Of a stretch of 64,000 bases of DNA, positions 44,483 through 56,464 are shown piece after piece. The stretch is from positions 204,353 through 268,352 of the forward strand of contig JADDOH010023630.1 of NCBI GenBank assembly GCA_016648135.1. Reading direction: 5' to 3'. The DNA is from Agrypnia vestita (Eukaryota > Arthropoda > Insecta > Trichoptera > Phryganeidae). The notes beneath the pieces are model-generated. The model made no database searches, was not told where the DNA came from, and was given only the letters and a program-made list of their open reading frames with translations. Position 1 is the first letter of the stretch, and every line of letters begins with the position of its first letter. A program made the translations under genes and the position numbers.

Positions 44483-45240
44483 TTATTTCTGGCTGGTGTG
44501 TGAAATTAAATGGGCGACAAAAAATCAGGGGCATCTTAATTAATTATTATGAAAAATAATTATTTGGAACAAAAATATAAGATCAGTAATTATGCGTCTA
44601 TCGCTCAGTTTAATTAGACTTGTATTATGTATAATGTGATCATAGTTCTATATTCACTTATAATTTACTGTCACCACTTAAAGTGTAATTTGAATATCTT
44701 AAAAAATTTATTGATATGCTCAACTTACTAAAGATATACATAATAAAGATATGTATTATATTTTCTGGGCAGGTTGATTCAGATTTAGTAGGCCGGGTAA
44801 TGAAAAGCGACAGTATTTAAAATTAAGAGAAGAGAACCGGTGCGACCCCCCGGGACACTGGCACAGACGTTACGCCACTGGAGCTGCGGTACATTCGGAA
44901 GTGGTCCGAGTTGTGCCACTAATGCAGGTACAGCCGCTAGTGATTACTATTGACCAACCAGAAACGAATCATTGAATGTTAAATTAAGGTCTTGCCCAAT
45001 TACTGAAAATCCATTTGCAAGAACGACAGGGCGACCAGTAACCACATTAAATATGGCACGAAACCTTCTAAGTGTTCCATAAAAGTCATTCCGCTACTTA
45101 CTACATAGTTACTACCTTCAATAAGTGGTAACTAACTATTGCAAGGTCATCCACTCTCTCTTTGTAACCCACTCTCAGGAGTGGTCCTGGATGTTTAAAA
45201 TACTAAAACAATTCAAAGTTTTTATTATTTTACCAAGAAG
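44483..45240. other. non-coding DNA
   Basis: No gene supported; 44830-44945 is GC-richer without a frame. Confidence 0.4.
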
Positions 45241-45244
45241 TCAC

Positions 45245-45620
45245 TGGGTATGAATTTAATTTACACACAATTCTCTAATTCGTAACTTACGTTTTATCGC
45301 ATCGATCACTTTCTTGAATATTCTGTTCAATTCTCGTAAGTACTTCGTCCGATGTCTATCACCTGGTTTACAATGCGATGGCCACACTGTTTTATCCGCG
45401 CATTCGCGTTCGCGCTAGCTTCTATGATCGCAGTTGTCAAACGTCAACTTGATCCGCCGCGTGCGCGCTAGGATATTTATACCAAACATGTTGATTTCGC
45501 GATTCTTCGAAAACGTTTTTACATTTCTAGCGATTTCTCGAAATTTACAGTGCCTACCAGGATGCTCCAGTTGATTCCAGATTGCCCCAGGGTGTTGTGG
45601 TATATTTCCGAGATTTCTAT
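45245..45620. repeat. dispersed repeat family D, copy 2
   Basis: Parallel to 27510-27860 (GATCACTTTCTTGAATATT, GGCCACACTG, GTCAAACGTCAA). Heat-shock-like TTC/GAA alternation is weaker here. Confidence 0.5.
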
Positions 45621-46179
45621 CCTTAAAACAATGAAAACCCGGAAATTACAATATTTGGCAATATCATAAGGCATCCAGAGAAGTACCAGATCCAACATCT
45701 CATCATTCAAGGCAAAACGGTCCTGGAAATCGAAAGGTGTCCTGGCCAAAAACTTGAGGTAATGGTTTCGGTTTGCTATTTCGAGCTGTTGCTAGCAATA
45801 TTGTGATCGCCAATATGATAGCTAACGTCCGATAGTCAGATAAGCACTCCAGGATGAAGAGATCTCCATGATGGGATTATTTCCACCATATTGAGTGATA
45901 TTCCATGGTCCGAAGACCATCGGTGTGTAAGTCAGGGGCGTCAGTGGAAAAATCGCAGCATGACTTTTACGTAACCAATTATTTGGAAAAAAATCGGAAT
46001 ACAACATATATTTCGTAATATTTCTATCACAATTGTTGTGATAGTATTCGTATGTTGATATATCATAAAAATCTGCGTCATAAATATTCGATTTTCATTA
46101 TATACGTTTTCAAAAAATTCATGCTTCAATGTTCCCACTGCACGCGCCTGGTGTAAGTGTTGTGTAAAGTGTGTTGCAG

Positions 46180-46215
46180 CTTCGCAGAGTTTTCTCCTTG
46201 TTTTGGGGTTCGGAG
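46180..46215 (+). other. possible 36-base microexon (splice signals only)
   Basis: TGTGTTGCAG before 46180 and GAG|GTGAGT at 46215 are strong acceptor and donor consensus sites around an open 36-base stretch. No gene context; could be chance. Confidence 0.15.
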
Positions 46216-46436
46216 GTGAGTTCGTTCATCGTTTTCCCTTTCAATTTCTAGTATACAGTTCAATACAGACATTCTCATTTACCCGTCTATCTACCATCCT
46301 TAAATCCCATCATTTTTTTTCTATTCTGCATAATTTGGTGATTTAGGTGCGTTTTCAATATTTTAAAATAAAGTCTCTACTGTACTCTGTATTAAATTAA
46401 TTAATTTTGTATAAACTGTATAAAATAAATTAAATA

Positions 46437-46510
46437 AAAAAAAAAAAAAAATAAATAAAAAAAAAAAAATAAAAAAAAAAAAATAAAAAAAAAAAAAAAT
46501 AAAAAAAAAC
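46437..46510. repeat. A-rich simple repeat
   Basis: Runs of A interrupted by AAATAAAT. Confidence 0.95.
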
Positions 46511-46609
46511 TGTATAAAATAAATTAAATAAAAAAAAAGTAAAAATACTCTGTATTAGGAAAGACAAAGAGTATCATGCGTTTGGGTTAGGTTAGGATAA
46601 TTTTTATTT

Positions 46610-46765
46610 TTAATTTTACGCCTCACAAGCCAAGTGACCAAATTACAGAAGCAAAACATATCAATAAACACCAAGGCTTGAGTAAATTACATACATTAAC
46701 TGTGACCTCACTGGGAATCGAACCCGAAAGGTTAGGCCACCTTCAATGCCCACTCAATTCACTTA
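46610..46765 (-). mobile_element. tRNA-derived SINE 2, copy 1
   Basis: Minus strand: GAGTGGGCATTGAAGGTGGC, B box GGGTTCGATTCCCAGTGAGG, then a body ending CTTGTGAGGCG. Same family as 50340-50485. Confidence 0.75.
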
Positions 46766-47623
46766 CCCCTGATGTCAGCCTTCTGGTAGTAGACGATGGT
46801 TCTACAATCCTTTCTGTAGCTGAGATACTGGGTTAGTGCTGAAGTTAGTGTAGTGGCTTTTACTATTTAACTTGTCAGGGAAATAGACCTCTTGAAGATA
46901 CAGAGGCGCCATATTATGTATGCCTTATAATCGTATACCAACCAACAAAATTTTAGTTTTTCTTTTTTAGGGTAACGAAGTCAATGAGTTTCCATAAAAG
47001 GGAGAATTTTAACGTTTCATGTATTAGTCTTAATTAAACACGACTATCGATTTGTTCAAACTGGGTTATAAAGACATTATTTAGTCGCTAATATCAATAG
47101 TGAGCTATGTTACATTATTCAAATTTTATACAAATGAGTGTTATTTCACAATATTTCATTCAGTCAATACACTATTTCCATAGCCCGCTTTTACAGAGCG
47201 TACAATTGATCACCGTGCTCGAAGAACATATAAAACAAAAAAATGTTCTTTCACATAGACCACTGTTGATGTTATTCTGAGATTATTAAAATCGAGAAGA
47301 ACTGCACATTATCGAAGGTTTCCGAACGGTCCAGATGTTTTGGACAGTCTGGAAGCCAGTAGAAAATAAGAGAAAATTCGAATAAGTTCCCTGCGTCGTC
47401 ATCGCATGTCAGTCAGTCGTATTTTGACAGTTAGAAAAAGTAATAGAAATGGTCGAAAAGATAGAAATTGAATCCCTGCAATACACAACGAAATGAAGCA
47501 TAGACTATGGCGTGCAAAGCATTACCAGAGATGAGTGGAATTTTCTAGCGAACCCTGTATTAGTGTGAGTTACAGAATAAGGATCCAGCTAAAGCTTGTG
47601 TCCAGTGACTTTTCTAATAAATG
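46766..47623. other. non-coding DNA, old mobile-element traces
   Basis: 47270-47590 has broken frames rich in arginine that may come from a dead transposase or LINE; no motif is strong enough to name. 47080-47200 resembles 465-620 inverted. Confidence 0.3.
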
Positions 47624-47810
47624 TTTTTTTTTTTTGTGTTTTTTTTTTTTTTTAATAGAGATGTGAACACGGAATACGTAACTTTTCAAACTAAGCTAAA
47701 CGCTTGTGCTATGAAAATAGGACTAACTTACTAGTCTGGAGTGAGGTTCGAATCCGCGACCTTTGGATCACGAAGCCAGTGTCCTAACCACAAGACCAAC
47801 AAGCTACTCT
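47624..47810 (-). mobile_element. tRNA-derived SINE 1, copy 2
   Basis: Same head and tail as 32281-32478, with about 20 bases of the body (the TGTCACATCAATATT part) missing. Confidence 0.85.
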
Positions 47811-47989
47811 TTTTAAGTAATTCATTCGGATTCCACCGCAGCAAATCCGTGACAATATAAAATATTAAATATTCCTGTGTCTAATAGAATCCATAAATTT
47901 GTATAACAAAGGCTTCCATGACATTAATTATTAAACCTACCTATAAAGCCATTAATCAGATAGCTTTTGACTATTACATTTTCCCAAAA

Positions 47990-48190
47990 AATTCATTAAA
48001 ATAAACATTAGATATGCGTGTCTCCCAGGCTCAAATCGTATCTGATACGTTTCAATACAAAAGTGTCTGCTTTACGATTCTACGCCGTGATATCAATTTA
48101 GCCGAATTGGCTCCCAATTTGGTTCTATTCACAGCGGGGAAGATGTGTATCGCACGTTAATCGAAACGCCGGTGAACCAACGTATAAAAT
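47990..48190. other. non-repetitive island
   Basis: Includes CAATACAAAAGTGTCTGC, shared in part with 42040-42060, and no frame. Candidate conserved non-coding DNA. Confidence 0.3.
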
Positions 48191-48284
48191 AATACGTACC
48201 TTAGAATATAGGGTGTCCTATTAGCGAATGTTAATTTTTTGTCCAAAATACATAATTAATAATTTTAATATTTTTTCAGAGGAA

Positions 48285-48440
48285 CCAGAGTTTTTTTTAT
48301 TTTTTTTTTATTTTTATTTTTTTATTCATTAGAGACACTAACAGGATAATGGGTACATGACACTCAGATAATAAACATTGTAGTGAAGACTATGCCCATT
48401 ATCCCAATTACAAGTGTCTTCGGCATGCTCTAGTAACATG
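48285..48440 (-). mobile_element. SINE-like retro-sequence
   Basis: Starts at a T-rich run (poly-A tail on the minus strand) and includes CAAGTGTCTTCGGCATGC, a string also found at 26400. Confidence 0.4.
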
Positions 48441-48827
48441 TATTTTTGTAATTAATTATATTTCACATGTACATTTATGTACATTATATATTTGTGTTTG
48501 AGTGTAGTGCGATTAGTATTTAATGATCTATAGGTTCATGTCGTCGTTTAGAAAATAGAAGTTTTCTTAAATGCACGTACTTATTCGTATAAAGTTTCTA
48601 TGAAATATTTCAAAGCATCGCCATCGGTTAAGTGTCAATAATTCTATCCTTTAAGTAGAAATGCCATCTTTAATTAAATACTTTAGTGGAAAAAATTAGA
48701 AAATACATGTTTTTAGTAAGTTTTTAAATGAATAAAAAAAATAAAATTAATAAATAAAAGTAAAAACACAAACTTATTTTAACCAACTTCTAAAATGATA
48801 ATGTGTAAAATGAGGGTGGATCCAACT

Positions 48828-48862
48828 AAACTAAACTAAACTAAACCAAGCTAAACCAGGAC
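48828..48862 (+). repeat. CTAAA tandem repeat
   Basis: ACTAAACTAAACTAAACTAA and variants; a short pentamer repeat unlike the insect TTAGG telomere unit. Confidence 0.85.
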
Positions 48863-49294
48863 CGTTTTATAAGTTCTACCTCCTATATCGATCCTGTTGA
48901 TTCGCCGCCTGGTTGGCATTTTTTAATGCTAAAAGGGTACGACCCCGCTATATACAGCGGACCACACAAATTCGCCCTCATTGTCCCGAAGAATGTTATG
49001 TAATACGAATCAAGATATGATTTCACTTACTGATGGAAATACACCCGTATGTGCGGTAAGATTTACTTTTTAGATGGCCTCATAGAGCTAGAAAGCCATG
49101 ACATGAAAAAATCCTCGCGAAAATCGATCAAATGATTTGATGACAACAAAAACAATTTTAAATTATTTTTTTTATGAATGAGCTTTAAATAAATTAAGGT
49201 ATCGAAAATAGTGAAAAAATTCAGAATATTTTGAGTTTGTTCAAATCTTTCAGAACAGTGCTGGATTTATCACAGAGACATTATTAATCAATTA

Positions 49295-49535
49295 GTGTAT
49301 ATTATAGATATCTCACAGAGACGAAACTGTATTAATTATGGGAAAGTAGGTATAGAAGTCATAGAGTCATATTCTATCATGGGTGGAAATGGCGAATGTT
49401 ACAATTGTGTAAAGTGATCACTTAAGCCAACCATAAAAAGACAGGTCATAAGTCCTGTTACACCCAAATGACTTCTATACCTACTTTCCCATAATTAATA
49501 CAGTTTCGTCTCTGTGAGATATCTATAATATACAC
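49295..49535. mobile_element. MITE family C, best copy (241 bp hairpin)
   Basis: Starts GTGTATATTATAGATATCTC, and the reverse complement of its right end is the same; arms of about 70-75 bp are near perfect. TA flanks both sides. The middle has GTGTAAAGTGATCACTTAAG. Could fold as one hairpin RNA. Relics: 9225, 18720, 25132, 36030, 43455. Confidence 0.88.
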
Positions 49536-50339
49536 TAAGTGAAAAAATCATCTGAAATAAGTACCTACTTTCACGAATTCTATAAACGTACACAATCAAA
49601 GCAATAGACGAAAATTTCATGTTAAAAATAAGCTGACGATGTATATATAACTCTTTTACACATATACATAATTAAATTTACATCACATATAATGCAATAC
49701 GCCCTGTATGAATACCACGTGAGTTATAGAGAATGCGTTAATATCAGGAAAAATATTTATAATTGTTTTTTTACATTTTACGACAGGACAATGAAAAATT
49801 GGGGTAATTTAAGATGCGTATCAGAATGATTTTTGTTAAATTTCTAAAAGTGTTGCCTACCTACCCTTGTACTTTACCCTCCGCATTCCAACCCTCGTTT
49901 TAGGGAGTTATTAAAAGTGTTCACACAAGTGGCGTCGATGAGGCGCTTATTATAAAAAAAAAGTAGTCCTTTCATTCACTTGCCATTTGTATGTATGTAT
50001 GATAAAAATATTCATTGAATTACCAAGGTGGTTAATAAAGTACTTTGTTGACAAAATCATATTATTAAGTATACATAAGTTTTTGGACAAAACGACTTGT
50101 GTTATCAAAACAAAAATTACAACGAATTAGTCAATAATATATTCTCCCTTATTATATGCAACTTCTCCAATGCTCTACATGTTTTTCGATGCCTCTGCGA
50201 CAGAAACCATACCTACGGTTTGACTCCGAAAATTCGTCATTCGAATTGAAGGGATGTCAAAAGTGCTCACTTCGGTCTACTTGACATTCTGCTTTGAATA
50301 CCTTAATTGTATTAAATGATAAATGTAACCTAGTCTAGC

Positions 50340-50485
50340 CTGGCAGCTCTCGTAGCCCAGTGGGCATGACTCTTGTTCGATTCCCGGTGAGGTCACAATT
50401 ATTAATCTGCGTGATTTACTCAAGCCTGGGTGTTTTGTGTTGTTTTTCGCTTCTGTAATTGGGCCTCTTGAAAAAAAAACCTAAA
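50340..50485 (+). mobile_element. tRNA-derived SINE 2, copy 2
   Basis: CTCGTAGCCCAGTGGGCATG as A box region, TGTTCGATTCCCGGTGAGG as B box, body with CTCAAGCCTGGGTGTTTTG and an A-rich tail. Confidence 0.75.
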
Positions 50486-50574
50486 AGCGTACAATATATC
50501 GTGGAGCAAGAATTTTTCTTTCGAATGGATATCTTTTACCAATTTGTTATAAAATTGATATGTATTTTAATATA

Positions 50575-50902
50575 AAAAACTAACCCATAAAAACCTAGTT
50601 TTTATTATACTCCCTTTCTCATTGAATCGGGTTTTGTGCCTACTGCATGCGTCGGGGTCATTACTTATTTCTATTGATTCCAATTTGAAAAAACCATTAA
50701 AATTTCGAAAAATCCAAAATTATACTATAATTATTATTTTTTTTAAACGAAAATTTGTTAGATCATTTTTATCATCGCCACAAGTGTGCCTGCAAAGTTT
50801 CAGCTCAATTGGATTACGGGAAAAGGGTTAAAAATCGATCCAAAGTTTTTCCGGCAGACAACAAACCGCAGACGCTACGAGTTAAAAGAAAGGGAGTAAA
50901 AA
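50575..50902 (+). repeat. dispersed repeat family A, copy 4
   Basis: Cleanest copy, no insert; TACTCCCTTTCT near the start and AGAAAGGGAGTA at the end. Confidence 0.85.
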
Positions 50903-52200
50903 TGGATAAGTACTACTTATAAAATCGAAAGGAAAAAAATTCGAGCAAGAATATCTCTAAACATTTTCAATTTGAAATTGTTAAAAATAACTAGCAGCGG
51001 ACACGTTATCTTCTGGGCTGCCTTATTGAATACTTATAAAAGTACTTCATAATAATTCACAAACTTAAATTAATGTTAGGCTGTTTGCTAGCCTGCAACT
51101 CGACGAGGCGGACCGAGTGCATTATTTTGCTTCAGGAAGTAGTGCCCGGGCAGTCTATTTGTATCTGAAAGGCATAAGACTAATATCGTGCTCATACGAG
51201 CCGAAGCTAAGGATGAAGCCATTTTCTTGGAGAGGAAAGATACAAAATTTGTGAAAGTTTCCTGATGGTTTATGAAAGCTTTAAATGATCTGTACTGACG
51301 GTGTATTTAAAGGAGGTGTGTTTGGGTGACGTGCTGTGGATGACTTTAATTGATTTGTTTTGTTAATTTTTTTGTAATTTTCGTATGCTGCTGATAATAG
51401 ACGCTGCATATATTGAAGGTGTCGAGTAATACAAAGCATTTACATAAAATGTTAATGGGTTTAAAACCACCCCCAGGTATCAAAAAGTACATTAAAATTA
51501 AAAAAAATTTTGACGTAACTGTTGCATGTATAAAATTTATTTTACTGTCATTATTTACAACATACATTGGTTAATATTTTTCATTAAAAAATTATTTTGA
51601 AAATTTAAAAATTGTGGAATTATATGCTGTAACGCAAGGTCTCTTCTCCGCGACGCGCGTAACTGTTGGAGATAATAATGTCGCTAGGGTTTTAGTGAAA
51701 TGAAAAAAAAAATTATTTTCTTGTTAAATTACTTATGTAATTTCTATGATATAATATATCGAAAAAATGACAGTTTTTTCCTAAAAATATCGAAGATAAA
51801 AATTAATAATTTGAAAACGGTGCATTTCATCAAAAAAATCGTAGGCTATCGTAGATAATCTATCGTATATATCGATAAAGTATCGTAGATAATCTTATCA
51901 GTTAGATGTGCGCATAATTTTAATATAATCCGCTTGAAAGTTTTTGAGATATCATCTCCAAAATTCTGAAAAAGGCAGTTTCGGGAAAAACTCAAAAGAA
52001 TAATGAAATTCGTTTAATAATTCGTCTACCACCCTAACTTCAAATTGCTATACTCAAGCAGTTTTTGTGATTTTTTAATCAGTAACGACACAAATAATTA
52101 TTAGTACTTTAAGCTATAAGATAAAGCAACACAATTAATAATTATTTTTTGAAAATTTCACGGTGGTGTCAAAGAAAACGTCATTCTAACGGTCAATCAG
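50903..52200. other. AT-rich non-coding DNA
   Basis: No gene supported. 51840-51900 has a local repeat of TATCGTAGATAATC. Confidence 0.4.
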
Positions 52201-52204
52201 GCGT

Positions 52205-52870
52205 ATTCTGAAAATAGCAATGTTGGGATAATAAGACTGTTATCTCAAAACTTGATATACGAAAATAAATATAAAAATAATAAACGACTATATATACGCC
52301 GGTGTTTGTTTGTTTCAGTTTCTACTTGAGAGAGAGAGAGAGGGAGAAGAAGTACCTACATTACGGTTGTCCGTCAAACGTCAAAATATAAATGCGAGTC
52401 TATAGCGACAATGGCAATTTTGCCATAATTTTACATCAGAACGCTGAGCGAGGAGAAATCAATGAGAGCATTTAAATTAATATTTTTTCTATAAGCTTTA
52501 AATACAGCACTAGCACATATTTCACGCAATTTTAGTCGAAACACGAGAAATGTGAGGTTACGTTTGTGATACGTATTTCGGTAATTCGTTCGAAACTCTG
52601 TCAAACCAGACCGCCTGGATAAGAAGGTACCGGAGAAATAAATGCCGTTTCTAAAGGCATTGCAGGCATCGGACGCCGCAAATAAAGGTATTTACTTTGA
52701 AAGAGATATGTGAAAATATACAAATCTCCTGATTTGAGTACGACGAATACCGAATAAAGACGTATACCTACGTCTCATATATTTTTTATTTTAGTTCTAG
52801 TCTATTAAATGTTTGGATAATAATCTTATGATCCCATTCTTTCTTTTTTCGGAATACGGTCGAATACTGG
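52205..52870. mobile_element. fold-back-type element, relative of 12556-13225
   Basis: The left end CGTATTCTGAAAATAGCAAT is matched by the right end (CGTATTCCGAAAAAAGAAAG in reverse complement). Both keep TGTTTGGATAATAATCTTA/GTTGGGATAATAAGACTGTT near the ends. The interior has an AG microsatellite at 52327-52350. No coding. Confidence 0.55.
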
Positions 52871-52959
52871 TTGCTAAGTAGATTTCGACGAAAATACAAC
52901 CTATTGCAGAGTCTCTCCACGCAACGAATTAAACAAGCTATTTTCATGTTAACACCATC

Positions 52960-53280
52960 GAGACGTGAACTGGACACTGGAAACCCAATACCCCATTGAA
53001 AACATTAATTTTCAATATCGCATCGCGCGCCTGATTGGATCGCATCTATAGGCTTGCGAAGCCCTCGAGAGTCCGCCGTTGCATTTGATACTGCAAGTGA
53101 AATGCAATTACACGGTGGGCATCTACCCCATGCACATCCGCACCCCCGCCCCCACACGGGGATGTAATACCAGTAATAATGAATCTACAATTCAATTTGC
53201 AGACGCCAAATTGAAAAGACACAACGATGCGACGTGGCGGGAGGTGATGGAAATTTGGCTCGGACATGCGAGATATTAAA
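52960..53280. other. non-repetitive, GC-richer island
   Basis: Includes CAATTTGCAGACGCCAAATT and a C-rich run CACCCCCGCCCCC. Unique in the window. No supported frame. Candidate conserved non-coding or regulatory DNA. Confidence 0.35.
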
Positions 53281-53529
53281 AAACGAAATGAACAAATTCC
53301 GTGAATAAGGTGTCCAATTTTAAAGGCAGTTGTGTTAAATTTATGTAAATTGTTTGTTTTGCAACAGCAAGGGTGTGATTGGTTTCTTTACAGGTTACCT
53401 ATAGCTATACAGATCTACAAGTGGTGAGCACAGACCTACTAATGCTGCTAATATCGACTCTATTAAAGTTTGATAGTCAATATTTTCATTAGAAGTTGTA
53501 CTCATGTGAAACAAATATCTGTAAATTTA

Positions 53530-53935
53530 TATAAATTATTTATTTATTAATCAACGCCCTAGTGGGCTTTTACAGCACAAGAAAATAAAAAGAATTTTTA
53601 TATACCTAACATAAAACAACATTTTACAGTAAATAATTAAAAAATAATCATATAAATAAAACATATTAAAGATAAATGAACAATATGGAATGTAACAATA
53701 TAAATGTAACAACGTAATACAATATAAAATAAATTAACAATAGAAATGAACAATATATATAAACGATGATTAGTACACAAGCACACAGTAATAATTGGAA
53801 ACCTTTAACAAATTAGCAATAGAGTAGAATAATGATAAATACCACCACATACCAATACACCAGATCCAATATACCAGATAAATAAGATAAGAAGATAAAA
53901 TAAACCAAAAAATAAATATAAAAGGTAAACTCAAA
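53530..53935. repeat. dispersed repeat family G, copy 2
   Basis: CAACGCCCTAGTGGGCTTTT at the start and CCAGATAAATAAGATAAGAA near the end match 7500-7774. Confidence 0.6.
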
Positions 53936-54239
53936 GCATATTTAAAAGAGAAATGAGCAATAATTAAGATACTTTAAAAGAAATAAATATATATAATTCA
54001 TGGGGAACAAAACATAAGTTTATGCGTGTATATGCTATATTTCTGCATTAACCTTGCTATTAAAAAATTCTAGTTAGAGCCTTTTTGTAACTGCGAAAGG
54101 TAGCATTGGCGAGTTTATCTAACTAACTTAACAGTACACCGCTTCCACCCAGGAATAGGTGGAGAAGATAAAAACCACACTCTTCAATCCTGGCACAATA
54201 ATTTTGCCTAGTTCAAATTCATACATATTCTCATGCTTG

Positions 54240-54610
54240 GATGCTTTTATTTGATTGTTTTTTGGTTTTATTTTGATCCTGCAATATTTCATTTATCTAT
54301 CATATATCAGACCTTTCGGGATGTCCTTTGTTCCTGCTGCCTTTAACATTCGCCTCATATATTTTCTTAACCTTTCTCTCCTTGCTCATTCATGGCCAAC
54401 CCATTCCAGTGATCCTCTCTTTATTTTGTCTACTATTGTGTTAAAGCTAGCACTACCTTCACATCTAACTTGATCATCACTGTTGCCTCTAAACCCCTAA
54501 TGCATCATCAAGAGTCTTCCTCCTTTGATCTCGGTCTTGTGCAATCTTTTTCCAGTTCTGAATCTCTAAGGCAGATATGTCTTTGAGAACATTGTCGCTC
54601 CATTTTACCT
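54240..54610 (-). mobile_element. LINE 3' end
   Basis: The minus strand reads K-W-S-D-N-V-L-K-D-I-S-A-L-E-I-Q-N-W, then a lysine-rich stretch and D-D-A-L-G-V-stop, a LINE C-terminus, followed by a long 3' UTR. Confidence 0.7.
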
Positions 54611-54886
54611 TTAGCCAGGAAGGCTTATTCTTATTTCTCACGTTATCGAACAATATTTATATATATATGTCAACTTGTGCGACCATATGTCAACTGTATT
54701 TAGGCCATTTATTTATTAAATTATTTTTTGGCCATTTCCAGGTTTTAACTTCAATTCCTTAGAGTTGGCATCAGAATTTTCCAATATTTAGTTAAATCTA
54801 CTTACCTTACTTACTTATTGAGTTATTTAGTCAAAACTACTGCTTATTTAGTTAAATCTACTACCTACTTGAAGAAAATTTAAATC

Positions 54887-54929
54887 AAGCCTACTGCATA
54901 TCTTCTGAAAGCAGATATGCAGTAGGCTT
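54887..54929. repeat. perfect hairpin, 17-bp stem
   Basis: AAGCCTACTGCATATCT, 9-base loop, exact reverse complement. Confidence 0.9.
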
Positions 54930-55629
54930 AATGCCTATAGATTGTACCACATCGGTAATGTTCAATGATATATGGCGCTCTGTAGTGACTTTGGTAATGG
55001 GTTTCCGAGACATACATAAGTGAATCACATCACTGATAATTTGAAATGTGAAAATATTTGATAGATAATGAAGTTAAGTGCGCGCTATCTTATTATACCT
55101 AAACAGAAGTGATTCGGATAACACTTTTGTGTATACTTATAGGTACTCAAGATTACAAAAATATTACCTCAAGTGATACTTGATGCTTTCATATACATAA
55201 TTTTGAACCTGCTTAATTAAAATATCACGTCTAATAATAGAAGTCGAGTGCTAATTGCATTGAGATCAACTGAAAGGGTTCGTAATGGAGCCCTGGTGCC
55301 AACGCTAATGCATGTATCTAAGTGATGTCTGGAATTGGCAAAGAAATTAAAGTAAACAGAGTGTTCTGGAAATGTGGTCGCTTAGACTCATGCTTTGATA
55401 ATCATGTTCGATAGAGAAAGTAATGAACAAATTAGAAGTGAATGTAATGCTGGCTGTAACGTAGTAGATAGAATTAAAATAAATCATCGCTGAGACGGTT
55501 TGGTCTTGAGGAACGTATGAGCGAGGAGATAGTGGTAAAGAAAATATATGAGATGAGCGTTGAAAGCAGCAGTAACTTAAGGCGATCGTCTAGCAGAATG
55601 AGCAAATTTCACCATTTTTTCTCATATCT

Positions 55630-56113
55630 TGGTGAGGCGGTTAGGTTATGGTTTAAATGGTGCGCTTTGAGCGTCCAACTATACGGAAACTTCCAAGGGG
55701 CAAGCAAGATGTCCAATACGTAGCGAAAGGCCCGTAACTGAGAAAACATGCAAGACACTTACCTCCTGGTTATCTTCGATTTATTGAACTGCGACCTGAT
55801 GAAATGCGATTGAGTGGACTGTAGATGCGGGTGGCCGCCTTCACCAATAATGTAAACAAATCCACTGCGAAGAACGGATTTGAAAAGGCGGTTTTAAGAT
55901 CGAACGACAAATTGAGGTTATTGCGGAACGTGCGTAAAAAATGTCACACGGCGGCGATGGCGAACGAGTATGTACTCACAGCGGCGGTCCAATATGTACT
56001 ACTGCCGGCCCTGCTGGGTCTCGCGTCATTGGCGGAGACAGGTAACGCGGCTTGCCTAATTTCTCAATGAAAGGCGTTCGCTATACATTCCAAATATAGA
56101 TATGGCCCGACCA
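55630..56113 (-). repeat. BEL/Pao 3' LTR (484 bp)
   Basis: Plus-strand ends TGGTGAGGCGG and GGCCCGACCA, i.e. TG...CA. It differs from the other LTR at 55778 (T/A) and 55838 (C/T) and by one T in the GGCGGTTTTAAG run. Confidence 0.95.
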
Positions 56114-56128
56114 TGCTCCCCGCCTTGG
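56114..56128 (-). other. polypurine tract of the BEL/Pao element
   Basis: Minus strand AAGGCGGGGAGCA directly before the TG of the 3' LTR; primes plus-strand DNA synthesis. Confidence 0.75.
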
Positions 56129-56464
56129 AAGCTCACAGAGCTTACAAAATTAATAAAAAATCATCCGAACGCATGATGCAACTTCCTTATCGCAATAACG
56201 ACTAAATTATGATATAGAAAAAAGAGAGACAGCGTAATATCAGTCCCGATATATAATATATGAGTAAATTAAAAATGTGTCAATCTGACATTATGAAACG
56301 CAAATAAGAAGAGCACGTAAATGCTGCGATATAAGTAATTAATACATCGAACAATAACAAAGAGGCGTGAATGAAAATAAAATAAAATAATATATAACTA
56401 AGAGCTATTGTACACTAAGAGGCGTGAAAAAAATAAATAAAAATAATATATAACTAAGAGCTAT

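Noticed and set aside
55790..55830. CCTGATGAAATGCG in the BEL/Pao LTRs (also at 62123-62160) as a hammerhead box
   Set aside because: No paired stem II and no GAAA box follow; chance match.
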